This document shows, piece by piece, positions 49,496 through 58,901 of a DNA stretch of 64,000 nucleotides. Made by a program: the position numbers and the translations under genes. The notes under the pieces were generated by a model. That model was given only the letters and a program-made list of their open reading frames with translations, searched no databases and was not told the DNA's origin. Source of the DNA: Roseobacter sinensis (GTDB taxonomy: Bacteria > Pseudomonadota > Alphaproteobacteria > Rhodobacterales > Rhodobacteraceae); the NCBI RefSeq assembly GCF_025755255.1, contig NZ_JALIEB010000002.1, positions 287,282 through 351,281 on the forward strand. The letters run 5' to 3'. Numbering within the stretch: the stretch's first letter is position 1; each line of letters opens with the position of its first letter.

Positions 49496-50845
49496 ATGGA
49501 GACCAAGGCGAACTACCTGCTGATCGGTGTCTTCACCCTGCTGGGGGTGATTGGCGCCGTTGGCCTGTTGCTGTGGTTGGCCAAGATCGAAGTCGACCGG
49601 CAGTATGCGTACTATGATATCCTGTTCGATGATGTCGCGGGCCTGGGCGCGGCCAGCGGTGTGCGGTACAGCGGCCTCCCCGTAGGGCAGGTGATCGACC
49701 TCGCGCTCGACGAACAGGACCCGTCGCGCGTCCGCGTGCGCATCGAGGTGGAAGCGGAGACCCCGATCACCTCCGAAACCGTGGCACGGCTGCAGGCGCA
49801 GGGGGTCACCGGTGTCAGCTATGTCGCCTTGTCGGGCGGATCGCAAACCGCGCAGCCGCTTCCGGAAGACGCGGTCATCCGCTCTGAGCGATCGGCGCTG
49901 CAATCGGTCTTCGAGGGCGCGCCCGAGTTGCTCGAACGCGCGATCGGGCTGCTCGACGACATCAACACCGTCTTCGATGATCAGAACCGGCAGGCCGTGA
50001 CCACCATCCTCGACAACCTCGCCACATCCTCGGGCCGGCTCGACAGCGTGCTCAGCGATGTCGAGACGCTCTCGGCCGATCTGGGTTCGGCCGCGCAGGG
50101 TGTCGCTGCTTTCGCCGACCGGCTGGAACGATTGGGCGATACGGCGGAAACCACGCTGACGACGGCCAACGACATGCTGAACCGTGCAGGCCAGACCTTT
50201 GACAGTGCAAATGAGACCATCACAACCATCGAGACCTTCACGACGGATCAGCTCACACCGCTTGCCTCCGACCTGCGGAGCACGGTCCGGTCTGGCGGGG
50301 AGGTGATCGAGCGTCTGGGCGAGAATGCCGACACCGTCACCGGACGGCTGAACACCTTGGCAGACGAGGGCGAGACCGCCCTCGCATCTGCCACACAGGC
50401 CTTCGACCGGGCCACCGCGTCACTGGAACTCATCGATACCGCCATGCGGGATGCATCACAGACACTCACATCGGCCAACGAGACCTTCAGCTCGGCAAAT
50501 GCGCTGATCGCGGACGACATCGGCAGCATTGTCGAGGACCTGCGCGGCGCAGCCACCGCCTTCACCACCGCTGTGGAGGACGCGGCAACGAATATCGACT
50601 CGATCTCCGGCGAGGTTCTGGCCGCATCACAATCTGCGGCGCGATTCACCGGGACGCTCGACGAGGTCTTCACCGGCAACGAACGCCAGCTCTCCGAGTT
50701 CCTCCGTGTCGGATTGCCGGAGTTTCTGCGCTTCACCGAAGAGGCGCGTGGCCTTGTCGTCAACCTGGAGCGCCTTGTGAACAAGATCGAACGCGACCCG
50801 GCGCGCTTTCTCCTCGGCACCCAAAATTCGGAGTTCCGCCGATGA
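49496..50845 (+). CDS. MCE-domain (MlaD-like) protein with long coiled-coil tail
   Basis: This 449-residue substrate-binding component has an N-terminal anchor helix (METKANYLLIGVFTLLGVIGAVGLLLWLA). One MCE domain follows at about residues 38-120 (YDILFDDVAGLGAASGVRYSGLPVGQVIDLAL), then some 300 residues rich in Thr, Ala, Leu, Asp and Glu that are predicted helical. E. coli MlaD is about 180 residues; the long tail is more like LetB/PqiB or Mce tunnels that reach across the periplasm. ATG at 49496 is 16 bases after the ATPase stop. The reading frame upstream is a shadow of that gene. Confidence 0.93.
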   Translation: METKANYLLIGVFTLLGVIGAVGLLLWLAKIEVDRQYAYYDILFDDVAGLGAASGVRYSGLPVGQVIDLALDEQDPSRVRVRIEVEAETPITSETVARLQAQGVTGVSYVALSGGSQTAQPLPEDAVIRSERSALQSVFEGAPELLERAIGLLDDINTVFDDQNRQAVTTILDNLATSSGRLDSVLSDVETLSADLGSAAQGVAAFADRLERLGDTAETTLTTANDMLNRAGQTFDSANETITTIETFTTDQLTPLASDLRSTVRSGGEVIERLGENADTVTGRLNTLADEGETALASATQAFDRATASLELIDTAMRDASQTLTSANETFSSANALIADDIGSIVEDLRGAATAFTTAVEDAATNIDSISGEVLAASQSAARFTGTLDEVFTGNERQLSEFLRVGLPEFLRFTEEARGLVVNLERLVNKIERDPARFLLGTQNSEFRR

Positions 50846-51498
50846 TGATGATGTCCCGCGCGGCGCGCATTATGCTCCTCCTGTTGCTGACGGCGCTCTC
50901 CGGCTGCACCGGGCTTGCGAACCTGTCCGGTGTGACCACGCCGACGGATCTCTATGTGCTCAGCCCGAAGAGCACCTTCAGCGCCTCGCTGCCGCAGCTG
51001 CGCGATCAGATCGTGGTGCAACAGCCGACCGCCACCGCTGCGGTCGACACCGACCAGATCGCAGTGCAACCGACCCCGCTTCAGGTTCAGTACCTGCCCG
51101 GCGTGCGCTGGGTCGACCGCGCACCCCTGATCGTCCAGGCGCTGATGATCGAGAGCTTCGAGAATACCGGAAAGGTGCCCGCGGTCGGCAGCTCCACCAT
51201 CGGCCTGCGCGCGGACTACCTGATCGTCACGGACATCCGCGAGTTTCAGGCCATTGTTCCGCCCGGCCCGGACGCCTCCGCGCTTCAGATCGACGTGCGC
51301 CTGAACATCAAGCTGATCGACTCGCTGTCAGATCGGATCATCGGCTCGCGCTCGTTCGAGGAGATCGTGCCCTCTGCCTCCGACGCGCCCGATGACGTCA
51401 CGCAAGCCTTCGATGAAGCGCTCGGCGACACGATGCGCGATGCCATAGAGTGGAGCATTCGCACGATCGCGCAGCACGCCGCAACGGGTGAGGGCTGA
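50842..51498 (+). CDS. ABC-type transport auxiliary lipoprotein (PqiC/MlaC-adaptor-like)
   Basis: This 218-residue lipoprotein has lipobox LSGC (Cys22). The mature region TDLYVLSPKSTFSASLPQLRDQIVVQQP, RWVDRAPLIVQALMIESFENTGKVPAV and DYLIVTDIREFQAIV match the ABC_trans_aux (PF03886-type) family. This lipoprotein is found beside MCE operons, where it is thought to link the periplasmic chain to the outer membrane. It overlaps the MlaD-like gene by 4 bases and is the last gene. Start codons ATGATGATG precede it; the exact first Met is uncertain by a few residues. Confidence 0.88.
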   Translation: MMMMSRAARIMLLLLLTALSGCTGLANLSGVTTPTDLYVLSPKSTFSASLPQLRDQIVVQQPTATAAVDTDQIAVQPTPLQVQYLPGVRWVDRAPLIVQALMIESFENTGKVPAVGSSTIGLRADYLIVTDIREFQAIVPPGPDASALQIDVRLNIKLIDSLSDRIIGSRSFEEIVPSASDAPDDVTQAFDEALGDTMRDAIEWSIRTIAQHAATGEG

Positions 51499-51542
51499 GT
51501 GATCCGAACTTGGCGGCGTTCCCTGTGACCGCACCGGTGGGG

Positions 51543-51568
51543 CCCTACCGCTCTCCCCGCCGGTAGGG
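51543..51568. terminator. Hairpin at the convergent end of lipid-transport and ABC operons
   Basis: CCCTACCG (51543-51550) and CGGTAGGG (51561-51568) are perfect 8-base arms around a 10-base loop. They begin 44 bases after the lipoprotein stop. The minus-strand permease gene ends inside the left arm, so its last codons form part of the structure. No T-run is visible. Confidence 0.5.
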
Positions 51569-52486
51569 GGTCATCAGGGCTGCGGGAACCTCGGCGCGCC
51601 GTGCCACGAGGATCAGGGCCACAATCGACAGGATGTAGGGCGCCATGAGGAAGAGCTGATAGGGCACCCCTTCGACCACAGTCTGAAGGCGCAGCTGGTA
51701 CGCATCGAAAAATGCAAAGAGCAGCGCGCCCAGAAGCGCCTTGCCCGGACGCCAGGATGCGAAGACCACCAGCGCGATGCAGATCCAGCCCCGGCCCTGC
51801 ACCATGCCGGGAAAGAAGCTGTCGAAGGCAACCATGGTCAGGAAACTGCCGCCAACGGCCATCAGGGCCGAGCCTGCAACAACCGCGCCGATCCGGATCC
51901 GGAACGGGTTGAGCCCCTGGGCTTCGACCGCGTGCGGGTTCTCGCCGGTCATGCGAATCGCAAGCCCAAGCGGTGTGCGCGCGAGCACATAGGCCATCAC
52001 GGCCACCGCAAAAAGCGCGATATAGGTAGGCATTGCCTGTGAGAAAAGCACAGGTCCAAGCAGCGGCAGATCCGACAGCAGTGGGATCTCAAGGGCGCGG
52101 AACGGCTCGATCGTGGGCGGTAGGTCACCCACCTCGACAATCAAGCGATAGAGGTAGTAGGCCAGCGCCGAGGCGAAGAGCGTGATGCCGAGCCCTGACA
52201 CATGCTGCGAGAGGCCAAGAGGCACAGTGAGGATCGCGTGGACCAGCCCCATCGCAGCACCACAGAGAGCCGCAACCAGCAGACCGACCCAGAGCGGCGC
52301 GCCCAAGAAGACTGCCAGCCACCCGGTCATCGCGCCCATGGTCATGATGCCTTCGATCCCCAGGTTGAGCACCCCGGCGCGCTCGCACAGGAGCGCGCCC
52401 AGCACCCCGAAGATGAGCGGCGTTGCGATGCGCAGCACTGCGGCCCAGAGGCTGGTGTTCAGCAGCAGATCCATTGCCTCGGTCAT
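51545..52486 (-). CDS. ABC transporter permease, nucleoside/BMP type (second subunit)
   Basis: This 313-residue membrane protein is of the BPD_transp_2 family. It shows RIATPLIFGVLGALLCERAGVLNLGIEGIMTMGAMTGWLAVFLG (the family signature with GVLNLGIEG), LPPTIEPF, and GENPHAVEAQGLNPFRIRIGAVVAGSALMAVGGSFL. These permeases pair with BMP binding proteins and a duplicated ATPase to import nucleosides or bases. It overlaps the preceding permease gene by 4 bases and is the last gene of the six-gene set. Confidence 0.93.
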   Translation of the reverse strand: MTEAMDLLLNTSLWAAVLRIATPLIFGVLGALLCERAGVLNLGIEGIMTMGAMTGWLAVFLGAPLWVGLLVAALCGAAMGLVHAILTVPLGLSQHVSGLGITLFASALAYYLYRLIVEVGDLPPTIEPFRALEIPLLSDLPLLGPVLFSQAMPTYIALFAVAVMAYVLARTPLGLAIRMTGENPHAVEAQGLNPFRIRIGAVVAGSALMAVGGSFLTMVAFDSFFPGMVQGRGWICIALVVFASWRPGKALLGALLFAFFDAYQLRLQTVVEGVPYQLFLMAPYILSIVALILVARRAEVPAALMTPYRRGER

Positions 52487-53526
52487 CGGCGCACCCGGTA
52501 CGTGGTGAAGAGAAGGGCGACGATCATGGTCAGCAGGCAGAGGGCGACGATGACATCTGCAATGAAGCTGGGCACACCGGTGGCGCGACTCATGGCGTCC
52601 GCGCCGACAAAGACCGTGGCGACGAAGATCGCGGCCGCCACCACGCCCGCGGGGTGAAGCGCTGCAAGCATGGCCACCACAATGCCGGCGTAGCCGAAGC
52701 CCGGGCTCATGGTCGTGGTCACCCCGGCGGTCACGCCCAGCACCTCGACCGACCCGGCGAGGCCAGCCAGCGCGCCCGACAGCAGCGCCACGCCCATCAG
52801 CGTTCGCGGCAGAGAGATACCGGCGAAGGCGGCCGCCCGGGCATTCAGACCGGCTGCGCGGGTTTCGGCCCCGAAGACCGTGCGCGCCAGCACAAGCCAG
52901 ACCAGACCGGCCGCGGCGACACCGATCAGAAGCCCGACATGAAGCCGGGTCCGCGGGATCAGATCGGGCAGCCGGAAGCTGCTGTCCACGGGCACCGACT
53001 GCGGCCAGCCGAAGGCCAGCGGATCCCGCAGTGGGCCCTCGATCATCAACCCGACGAAGAGCACCACGATGAAGTTGAGCAGCAGCGTGGTCACCACTTC
53101 ATCCACGCCGAACCGCAGCCGTAGATAGGCCGGACCCGCCAGCAGCAGCGCCCCCGCCGCCATTCCGGCGAGCAGCAGAACCGGCACCCCGAGCCAGCCT
53201 GGTGCGGCCAGCGTATGCCCGATCCAGGCGGTGATGAGAGCGCCGGCAAAGAACTGGCCCTCGCCGCCGATGTTCCAGAGCTTTGCGCGAAACGCGACGG
53301 CGGCGGCCAGCCCGGTGAAGATCAACGGGGTGGCGCGGGTCAGCATCTCGGTGATGGACAGCCGCGACCCCAGCGCTCCGCGCAGCATCTCCCCATAGGC
53401 GCCCAAGGGGTTCACCCCCGCCGCCGCGATCAACCCCGCCGCCAGCAGCAATGCCGCGCAGATGGCGGCCAAAGGCGCGAGCAGGACCAAGTGCAGCGGT
53501 GCGTGGGCGCGGCGTTCAAGACGCAT
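52483..53526 (-). CDS. ABC transporter permease, nucleoside/BMP type (first subunit)
   Basis: This 347-residue protein of the BPD_transp_2 family has about nine helices. The block ITEMLTRATPLIFTGLAAAVAFRAKLWNIGGEGQFFAGAL, with the WNIGGEGQ core, and VVTTLLLNFIVVLF with GLNARAAAFAGISLPR identify the NupP/YufP-like class. It overlaps the ATP-binding gene by 11 bases and the second permease by 4, consistent with one coordinated transcript. The two permeases form the heterodimeric channel. Confidence 0.93.
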   Translation of the reverse strand: MRLERRAHAPLHLVLLAPLAAICAALLLAAGLIAAAGVNPLGAYGEMLRGALGSRLSITEMLTRATPLIFTGLAAAVAFRAKLWNIGGEGQFFAGALITAWIGHTLAAPGWLGVPVLLLAGMAAGALLLAGPAYLRLRFGVDEVVTTLLLNFIVVLFVGLMIEGPLRDPLAFGWPQSVPVDSSFRLPDLIPRTRLHVGLLIGVAAAGLVWLVLARTVFGAETRAAGLNARAAAFAGISLPRTLMGVALLSGALAGLAGSVEVLGVTAGVTTTMSPGFGYAGIVVAMLAALHPAGVVAAAIFVATVFVGADAMSRATGVPSFIADVIVALCLLTMIVALLFTTYRVRR

Positions 53527-55036
53527 GGGCTTGCGCCTCCCAAACGCCCGCCATCATCAGCCCAAGCCGCTGGGGGTCGGCCTCGTCGGCACCGATCGGC
53601 TCGGACAATCGGCCCTTCACAATCGCCTGAATGCGGTCGGAGAGCGCGACGGCCTCCTCCAGCTCCTCCGAGATCAACAGGATCGCCGCCCCTGCCGTCC
53701 GGGCCGCCAGCAACTCGGCATGCACCGCGGCAATCGCCCCTTCGTCGAGCCCACGGGTCGGCTGGTTCGCCAGAACGAAGCGCGGATTTGACGACAGCAC
53801 CCGGCCCAGGATCAGTTTCTGCATATTCCCCCCGGACAGGAGCCGCGTGCGGGTCTCCGGCGTGGCGCCGCGGATATCGAAGCGGGCGACGATCTCGGCG
53901 GCATGAGCCTTGCAGGCGGCACGGCGCACGAACCCCATGCGCGAGAAAGTCGGCGTGCGCAGCCGCTCGAGCACGGCGTTTTCCCAGAGGCCGAGTTCGC
54001 CCACCACGCCTTCGACGTGACGATCCTCGGGGATCCGCGCGGCGCCTGCCCGGATCATGCCGCGCGGACCGAGCGCTGCGACGTTCTCGCCCGCAAGCGT
54101 CAGGCGCCCGGCGCTTGGTTGCATGAGCCCCGACAGCAGCGCGCCCAGAGCGGCCTGCCCGTTGCCCGAGACGCCAACGATGCCGAGGATTTCACCGGCC
54201 TGCACCGTGAAGGACAGCTCATCCAGCGCCCTCGCGCCCTGCGGCCCGACCGAGACCCGTTCTGCCACGAGGACCGGTCCGCCGGTCCGATGCGCTTCAC
54301 GGACAGGCCGCTCCACTCTGCGGCCGACCATCAGCTCGGCCAGTTCCGCGGGGCTGGTCTCGGCCGTCGCACGCTCGGCCACCATCCGGCCTCCCCGCAG
54401 AACCGCGACGCGATCCGAGGCCGACATCACCTCGTGCAGCTTGTGGCTGATGAAGATGAGCGACAGCCCCTCGCGGGTCATGTCGCGCAATGTCTCGAAG
54501 AGCCGCTGCGCCTCGGGGCGCGCGAGCACCGCAGTGGGTTCGTCGAGGATCAGGATCCGGGCATCGCGATGGAGCGCCTTCAGGATCTCGACACGTTGAC
54601 GCTCGCCCACCGAAAGACGCCCCACCCTCGCATCCGGATCCACCGGGAGGCCGAAGCGGTCGGCGATCTGCAGCAGCTTTCTCCGCGCCGCGATCCGCGC
54701 CGACCGGAGCCGGGTCAGCGGTTCGGAGCCCAGCATCAGGTTGTCGAGCACCGTGAGGTTTCCGGCGAGGGTGAAATGCTGATGCACCATCCCGACACCG
54801 GCGGCGATGGCCGCCCGAGGGGTGGCGGGCGGCAGCTCCTGGCCGAAGACACGGACAGATCCCGCATCGGCGGCGTAGTGTCCGAAGAGGATGTTCATCA
54901 GTGTGGTCTTGCCCGCGCCGTTCTCGCCCAGCAGCGCAAGGATTTCCCCCTGATGCAGCGAGAGCGTCACATCCTCATTGGCGGTGAGGGCGCCGAACCG
55001 CTTGGTGATACCCTCAAGCTCCAGCACCTTGGTCAT
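53516..55036 (-). CDS. ABC transporter ATP-binding protein, duplicated, nucleoside/BMP type
   Basis: This 506-residue protein has two ABC cassettes. Domain 1: Walker A GENGAGKTTLMNILFG, Q-loop MVHQHFTL, signature LSVGERQRVEI, Walker B ILILDEPTAVL. Domain 2: GVSGNGQAALGALL, signature LSGGNMQKLILGR, and FVLANQPTRGLD, where the expected DEP is NQP, so the second site is degenerate as in the RbsA/NupO group. ATG at 55036 overlaps the amidase stop (TGA/ATG, 4 bases). The frame up to 55174 is in the amidase gene. Confidence 0.95.
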   Translation of the reverse strand: MTKVLELEGITKRFGALTANEDVTLSLHQGEILALLGENGAGKTTLMNILFGHYAADAGSVRVFGQELPPATPRAAIAAGVGMVHQHFTLAGNLTVLDNLMLGSEPLTRLRSARIAARRKLLQIADRFGLPVDPDARVGRLSVGERQRVEILKALHRDARILILDEPTAVLARPEAQRLFETLRDMTREGLSLIFISHKLHEVMSASDRVAVLRGGRMVAERATAETSPAELAELMVGRRVERPVREAHRTGGPVLVAERVSVGPQGARALDELSFTVQAGEILGIVGVSGNGQAALGALLSGLMQPSAGRLTLAGENVAALGPRGMIRAGAARIPEDRHVEGVVGELGLWENAVLERLRTPTFSRMGFVRRAACKAHAAEIVARFDIRGATPETRTRLLSGGNMQKLILGRVLSSNPRFVLANQPTRGLDEGAIAAVHAELLAARTAGAAILLISEELEEAVALSDRIQAIVKGRLSEPIGADEADPQRLGLMMAGVWEAQAHAS

Positions 55037-56391
55037 GCCGGCAGCCCTGCAATCGGAAAGGGAAAGGAGAGCGCGGGCGCGCGCGCCTCGATCTCGGCGC
55101 CCAGATCGAGGAGTGTCTGATCGGCCCCGCGCGGCCCGATCAGTTGCACCCCCAGGGGCAGCCCGTCTGCGCATCCGAACGGCAGCACAAGCGCAGGCAG
55201 GCCTGCCACATTGGCCAGCGCCGCATTCGGCGCAAAGGCACCGAGGCGCTCCCTGTGAAGAGTGGTGTTCGTGCCCGAAAGATCGAACGCCCCGACGGGC
55301 GGCGGTGGCGCCGCAAGCATGGGCATGAGGAGCGCATCTGCCTCCGAGAAGAGCGCCGAGGCCGCGTCGGCCAAACGCGCGCCCTCACGGGCCGTGGCAA
55401 AGAGTTCGGTGGCGGGCATCCTGCGCCCCTCGGCGGCCATGGCCGCAGCCAGCGGTGGCACCTCGTCATCGGAGATGTCGAGTGCTGCCAGCCACTCGGC
55501 CAGCGACACGGCGAGGATGGTCCAGGCCACCTCCTGCGCCTCCGACCCGATGCGATCCGGAGCCGGGATCTCCTGCACCTCATAACCCGCATCGCGCAGG
55601 GCATCGGCAGCAGCGTCCGCGGCACGGCGCTGCGCGGCGCCGCAACGCTCTGGCAGCGCAAGCCCAACCCGCCGCTGTATCCGCGCCGGAGGTGCCACGC
55701 CCGGCTGACGCACAGCCTGGAACGTCGCTTCGACGTCGCAGACGGAGCGGGCCAGCACCAGTTCCGACACGATGCCCATGAGATGATTGCGGAAGTCGGG
55801 CCCGCCCGGCACCGACCCACGCGAGGGTTTGAGACCGGTCAGACCACAGCAGGCTGCGGGCACCCGGATCGAACCCGCCGCATCGGTGGCATGTGCGATG
55901 GCAACGATCCCGGCCGCCACGGCGGCAGCCGCTCCGCCGGACGAGCCGCCCGGCGTGAGATCCGGGTTCCAGGGGTTGCGGGTCGGCGGCAGTGCCTCTG
56001 GCTCGCAACTGAGCGACAGACCGAAGGGCGGCGTCGCCGTCAATCCGAAGGGCAAGAGGCCGGAAGTCCTGAATGCCTTCATCAGATCACAATCGGCCCG
56101 GGGCACCAGCCGCCGCCGGCGCAGGGCGGCCGACCCCGCCGCAGCAGGCAGGCCGCGGGCCGCGCCGCCGAGGTCTTTCACCAGAAACGGCACGCCATGG
56201 AACGGACCGCGTTGGTCGGGAGGGACCGCATCGGCGGCGGCGGCCGCAGCGCGTGCTGCGACCGCATCGAGATGCACCACGGCGCCAAACCCCTCGCGCG
56301 CCGAAGCTGCCGCGAGGCTCTGCTCCATGGCCGCGCGCGCGGTGGTGCGCCCCTCACGGATCGCGGCTGCGAGGGCCGTGGCATCGCTCAT
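55033..56391 (-). CDS. Amidase (amidase signature family)
   Basis: This 452-residue serine hydrolase has the Ser-cisSer-Lys triad. The lysine is in FLVKDLGG, the middle Ser in LTPGGSSGGAAAAVAAG, and the nucleophile in HATDAAGSIRVPAACCGLTGLKPSRG. It hydrolyses an amide, plausibly a ring-opened nitrogenous-base intermediate given the transporter and deaminase genes on either side, but the substrate is not known. It is in the middle of the operon: 15 bases after the BMP-protein gene and overlapping the ATPase start by 4 bases. Confidence 0.93.
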   Translation of the reverse strand: MSDATALAAAIREGRTTARAAMEQSLAAASAREGFGAVVHLDAVAARAAAAAADAVPPDQRGPFHGVPFLVKDLGGAARGLPAAAGSAALRRRRLVPRADCDLMKAFRTSGLLPFGLTATPPFGLSLSCEPEALPPTRNPWNPDLTPGGSSGGAAAAVAAGIVAIAHATDAAGSIRVPAACCGLTGLKPSRGSVPGGPDFRNHLMGIVSELVLARSVCDVEATFQAVRQPGVAPPARIQRRVGLALPERCGAAQRRAADAAADALRDAGYEVQEIPAPDRIGSEAQEVAWTILAVSLAEWLAALDISDDEVPPLAAAMAAEGRRMPATELFATAREGARLADAASALFSEADALLMPMLAAPPPPVGAFDLSGTNTTLHRERLGAFAPNAALANVAGLPALVLPFGCADGLPLGVQLIGPRGADQTLLDLGAEIEARAPALSFPFPIAGLPA

Positions 56392-56406
56392 CGGTGCGAC
56401 CGCCGG

Positions 56407-57390
56407 TCAGGCCGGCTCACTCTCGTCGATCGGCAGGGTCCATTCGCCGGACGAGATCGCCGCCTGCTTGGCCTCCATCGGCGGGATCGCCTCGGCCGGC
56501 ACGTCCTCGGGCACATAGATCAGCTCGTTCCCGCCGTAGGCCATGAAGGAATACTCGGTATAGTCGCGCCCCACCGCAGTGCCCGCCTGAATGTCCGCAA
56601 CGATGGCCGCGATGGTCGGACCGTAGTTCCAGATCGCATTGGCAAAGACCGTGCCTGGATACCGTGGCGTATAGTCGATGAGCGAGCCAATCGCCTTGAT
56701 GCCGCGCTCTTCGGCGGCATCTGCGGTGCCGATACGTTCACCGAAGAGGATATCTGCACCTGCGTCGATCTGGGCAATGGCCGCCTCCTTGGCGCGCGCA
56801 GGGTCAAACCAAGCGCCGATGAAACCGTTGAGGAAGCTCGCATCGGGGTTCACCTCGCGCACACCGGCGCGGAAGGCGTTGATCAGCAGGTTGACCTCGG
56901 GGATCGGATAGCCGCCGACCGAGCCGAAGACGTTGCTTTGCGACATACGCCCGGCCAGCATGCCGGCAAGATATGCCGCCTCGTGGTTGCGCGTCCCGAA
57001 GACACCGAAATTGTCGCCTTGCGGGCCGCCGGAGGAGCCCATGAGGAAAGCGGTTTCGGGATAGTCCGCGGCAACTTCACGGGCCTCGCGCTCAACAGCG
57101 TAGGACTCGCCCCAGACAAGCTGCGCGCCACCTTCGGCGTATTCCGCCATGGCGCGGGGGTAATCCGTGGGCGCGACCCCTTCCGAGAATTCGTAGGAAA
57201 TGCTGCCCGCGGCTGCGGCCTCCTGAAAGGCGAGATGGATGCGGCTGTTCCAAGCGTTTTCCACGGGCGAGTTGTGCACGGCGGCCACGCGGATCACCGA
57301 TTGCGCGGTGGCGCGGCGGAGGTAGGCCGGCAGCGCAAGCGTTGCGGCAGCGCCGACCATAAGGTGGCGACGTGTGGTCTTGAGTGTCAT
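56407..57390 (-). CDS. BMP-family ABC transporter substrate-binding protein
   Basis: This 327-residue periplasmic binding protein of the PnrA/Med (BMP) family has a Tat-like N-terminus (TLKTTRRHLMVGAAATLALPAYLRRATAQ, twin-Arg RRH). Key blocks are AAVHNSPVENAWNSRIHLAFQEAA, FLMGSSGGPQGDNFGVFGTRNHEAAYLAGMLAG and GSVGGYPIPEVNLLINAFRAGV, the nucleoside-binding segments. ATG at 57390 begins the signal. It follows codA by 43 bases and precedes the amidase by 15, so it supplies specificity to the two permeases and ATPase in the same set. Confidence 0.94.
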   Translation of the reverse strand: MTLKTTRRHLMVGAAATLALPAYLRRATAQSVIRVAAVHNSPVENAWNSRIHLAFQEAAAAGSISYEFSEGVAPTDYPRAMAEYAEGGAQLVWGESYAVEREAREVAADYPETAFLMGSSGGPQGDNFGVFGTRNHEAAYLAGMLAGRMSQSNVFGSVGGYPIPEVNLLINAFRAGVREVNPDASFLNGFIGAWFDPARAKEAAIAQIDAGADILFGERIGTADAAEERGIKAIGSLIDYTPRYPGTVFANAIWNYGPTIAAIVADIQAGTAVGRDYTEYSFMAYGGNELIYVPEDVPAEAIPPMEAKQAAISSGEWTLPIDESEPA

Positions 57391-57433
57391 CTGGAGATCC
57401 TTCCTTGTTGGTCTTTCAATCTGTTGTGTGGGG

Positions 57434-58729
57434 CTACCCATCCTCGGCAACGGGCGCATAGGCCGCCGGGTCGAGCGTGTCGGGACGGTCCGGCAGGTCG
57501 AGCGTCGCGACCCGCGGTGCTGTGCGCGACAGCACCTTGCCACTGCGAATGACCGCCAGCCGGGTGGCCTTCATCCGAACCGCCTCGATCGGGTCCCGCG
57601 CCTGCAGAAGCACCATATTGGCCGGACCGCCCTTGCGGAGTGTCGGGTCCGGCAGGCCCATTGCCCTGGCACCGTTGAGCGTGACCGAGGTGAAGGCCCA
57701 GGCCATCGCCTCGCGCGAGGTCATCGGTACCGCGTGTACGCCCATATGTGCCACTTCAAGCATGTCGGCAGAGCCGAGCGGATACCACGGATCCATCGTG
57801 CAATCCTGCCCGAAGGCCACGTTGACGCCGGCGCCGCGCAACTCCTGCACCCGCGTCAGGCCACGGCGCCGCGGATAGGTATCGGACCGGCCCTGCAGCG
57901 TGATGTTGATCAGCGGGTTCGGCACAATGTTCATCCCGGACTCCGCGATCAGCGGGACCAGCTTGCTGGCGTAGTAGTTGTCATAAGAATGCATTGCCGT
58001 CGCATGGCTTGCCACCACCCGCTCGCCAAGTCCCAGCCGCGTTGTCTCATGCGCCAGTGTTTCGATGTGCCGGGACATCGGGTCGTCGCTCTCGTCGCAG
58101 TGCAGATCCAGCATCAGGCCGCGCTCTGCCGCGATCTCTGCAAGCCGCGTGACCGACCGCGCGCCCTCGGCCATGGTCCGTTCGAAATGCGGAATGCCGC
58201 CGACCACGTCGACGCCCATGTCGAGCGCGCGCAGCAGGTTGGCTTCGGCCTCCGCCGCGCGGAAAAGCCCATCCTGAGGGAAGGCGACCAGCTGAAGATC
58301 GATGTAGGGGGCCACTTTCCGGCGCACCTCCAACAAGGCCTCGACGCCAACCAGCGGTGCGGTGGAGACATCCACATGCGAGCGGATCGCCAGCAGACCT
58401 TGCGACACCGCCAGATCGCAGTATCGCATCGCGCGCGCCGCGACGGCCTCGACGGTCAGCAGCGGTTTCAGCTCGCCCCAGAGCGCGATGCCCTCCAACA
58501 GGGTGCCCGAGACGTTGAGGCGCGGCAGGCCGAGGCTCAGCGTCGCATCCATGTGGAAATGCGGATCGACGAAGGGCGGAGAGAGCAACTGGCCCCTTCC
58601 GTCGATGTCCTCGCGCGCCTCCGCCTCGATTGCGGGCGCGATATCTGCCACCACGGCGCCCCGAATGGCAACATCCAAAGGCCCGCGCCCATCCGGCAAG
58701 CGGACGTTCCTGATAATGAGATCCAGCAT
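57434..58729 (-). CDS. codA: Cytosine deaminase-like amidohydrolase
   Basis: This 431-residue enzyme has the CodA pattern along its length. The metal motif is FVDPHFHMDATL. Others are DLHCDESDDPMSRHIETLA, VVASHATAMHSYDNYYASKL, INITLQGRSDTYPRRRGLTRV and GQDCTMDPWYPLGSADML; the catalytic Asp is in GQD. It should hydrolyse the amino group of cytosine or a related heterocycle; a different ring such as an N-substituted triazine is possible. ATG at 58729 gives MLDLIIRNVRL. It is first in the operon before the BMP-type importer, so base salvage follows uptake. It lies 172 bases from the AraC-type regulator. Confidence 0.91.
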   Translation of the reverse strand: MLDLIIRNVRLPDGRGPLDVAIRGAVVADIAPAIEAEAREDIDGRGQLLSPPFVDPHFHMDATLSLGLPRLNVSGTLLEGIALWGELKPLLTVEAVAARAMRYCDLAVSQGLLAIRSHVDVSTAPLVGVEALLEVRRKVAPYIDLQLVAFPQDGLFRAAEAEANLLRALDMGVDVVGGIPHFERTMAEGARSVTRLAEIAAERGLMLDLHCDESDDPMSRHIETLAHETTRLGLGERVVASHATAMHSYDNYYASKLVPLIAESGMNIVPNPLINITLQGRSDTYPRRRGLTRVQELRGAGVNVAFGQDCTMDPWYPLGSADMLEVAHMGVHAVPMTSREAMAWAFTSVTLNGARAMGLPDPTLRKGGPANMVLLQARDPIEAVRMKATRLAVIRSGKVLSRTAPRVATLDLPDRPDTLDPAAYAPVAEDG

Positions 58730-58901
58730 CCCCCGACACCCTTTTGCCGCCACGATACGGAGAATTTCGAGAACCTCCAATGATTTCATTCGGCGGCCTG
58801 CCGAAAACGCGCTCTGACCGATCTTTCGGCCATTTTGGCCGCAATCGGCCTGCGGCTCTCCGCCCAAGTGGTGCCATATCGTTCAGAGGGATGTCGCTGC
58901 T

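Noticed and set aside
53874-55120. Long plus-strand frame across the ABC ATPase
   Set aside because: Shadow of the duplicated ATP-binding protein gene, which has all ABC motifs.
55144-57552. 802-codon frame on the plus strand
   Set aside because: It crosses three well-supported minus-strand genes (amidase, BMP protein and part of the next) with no family motif.
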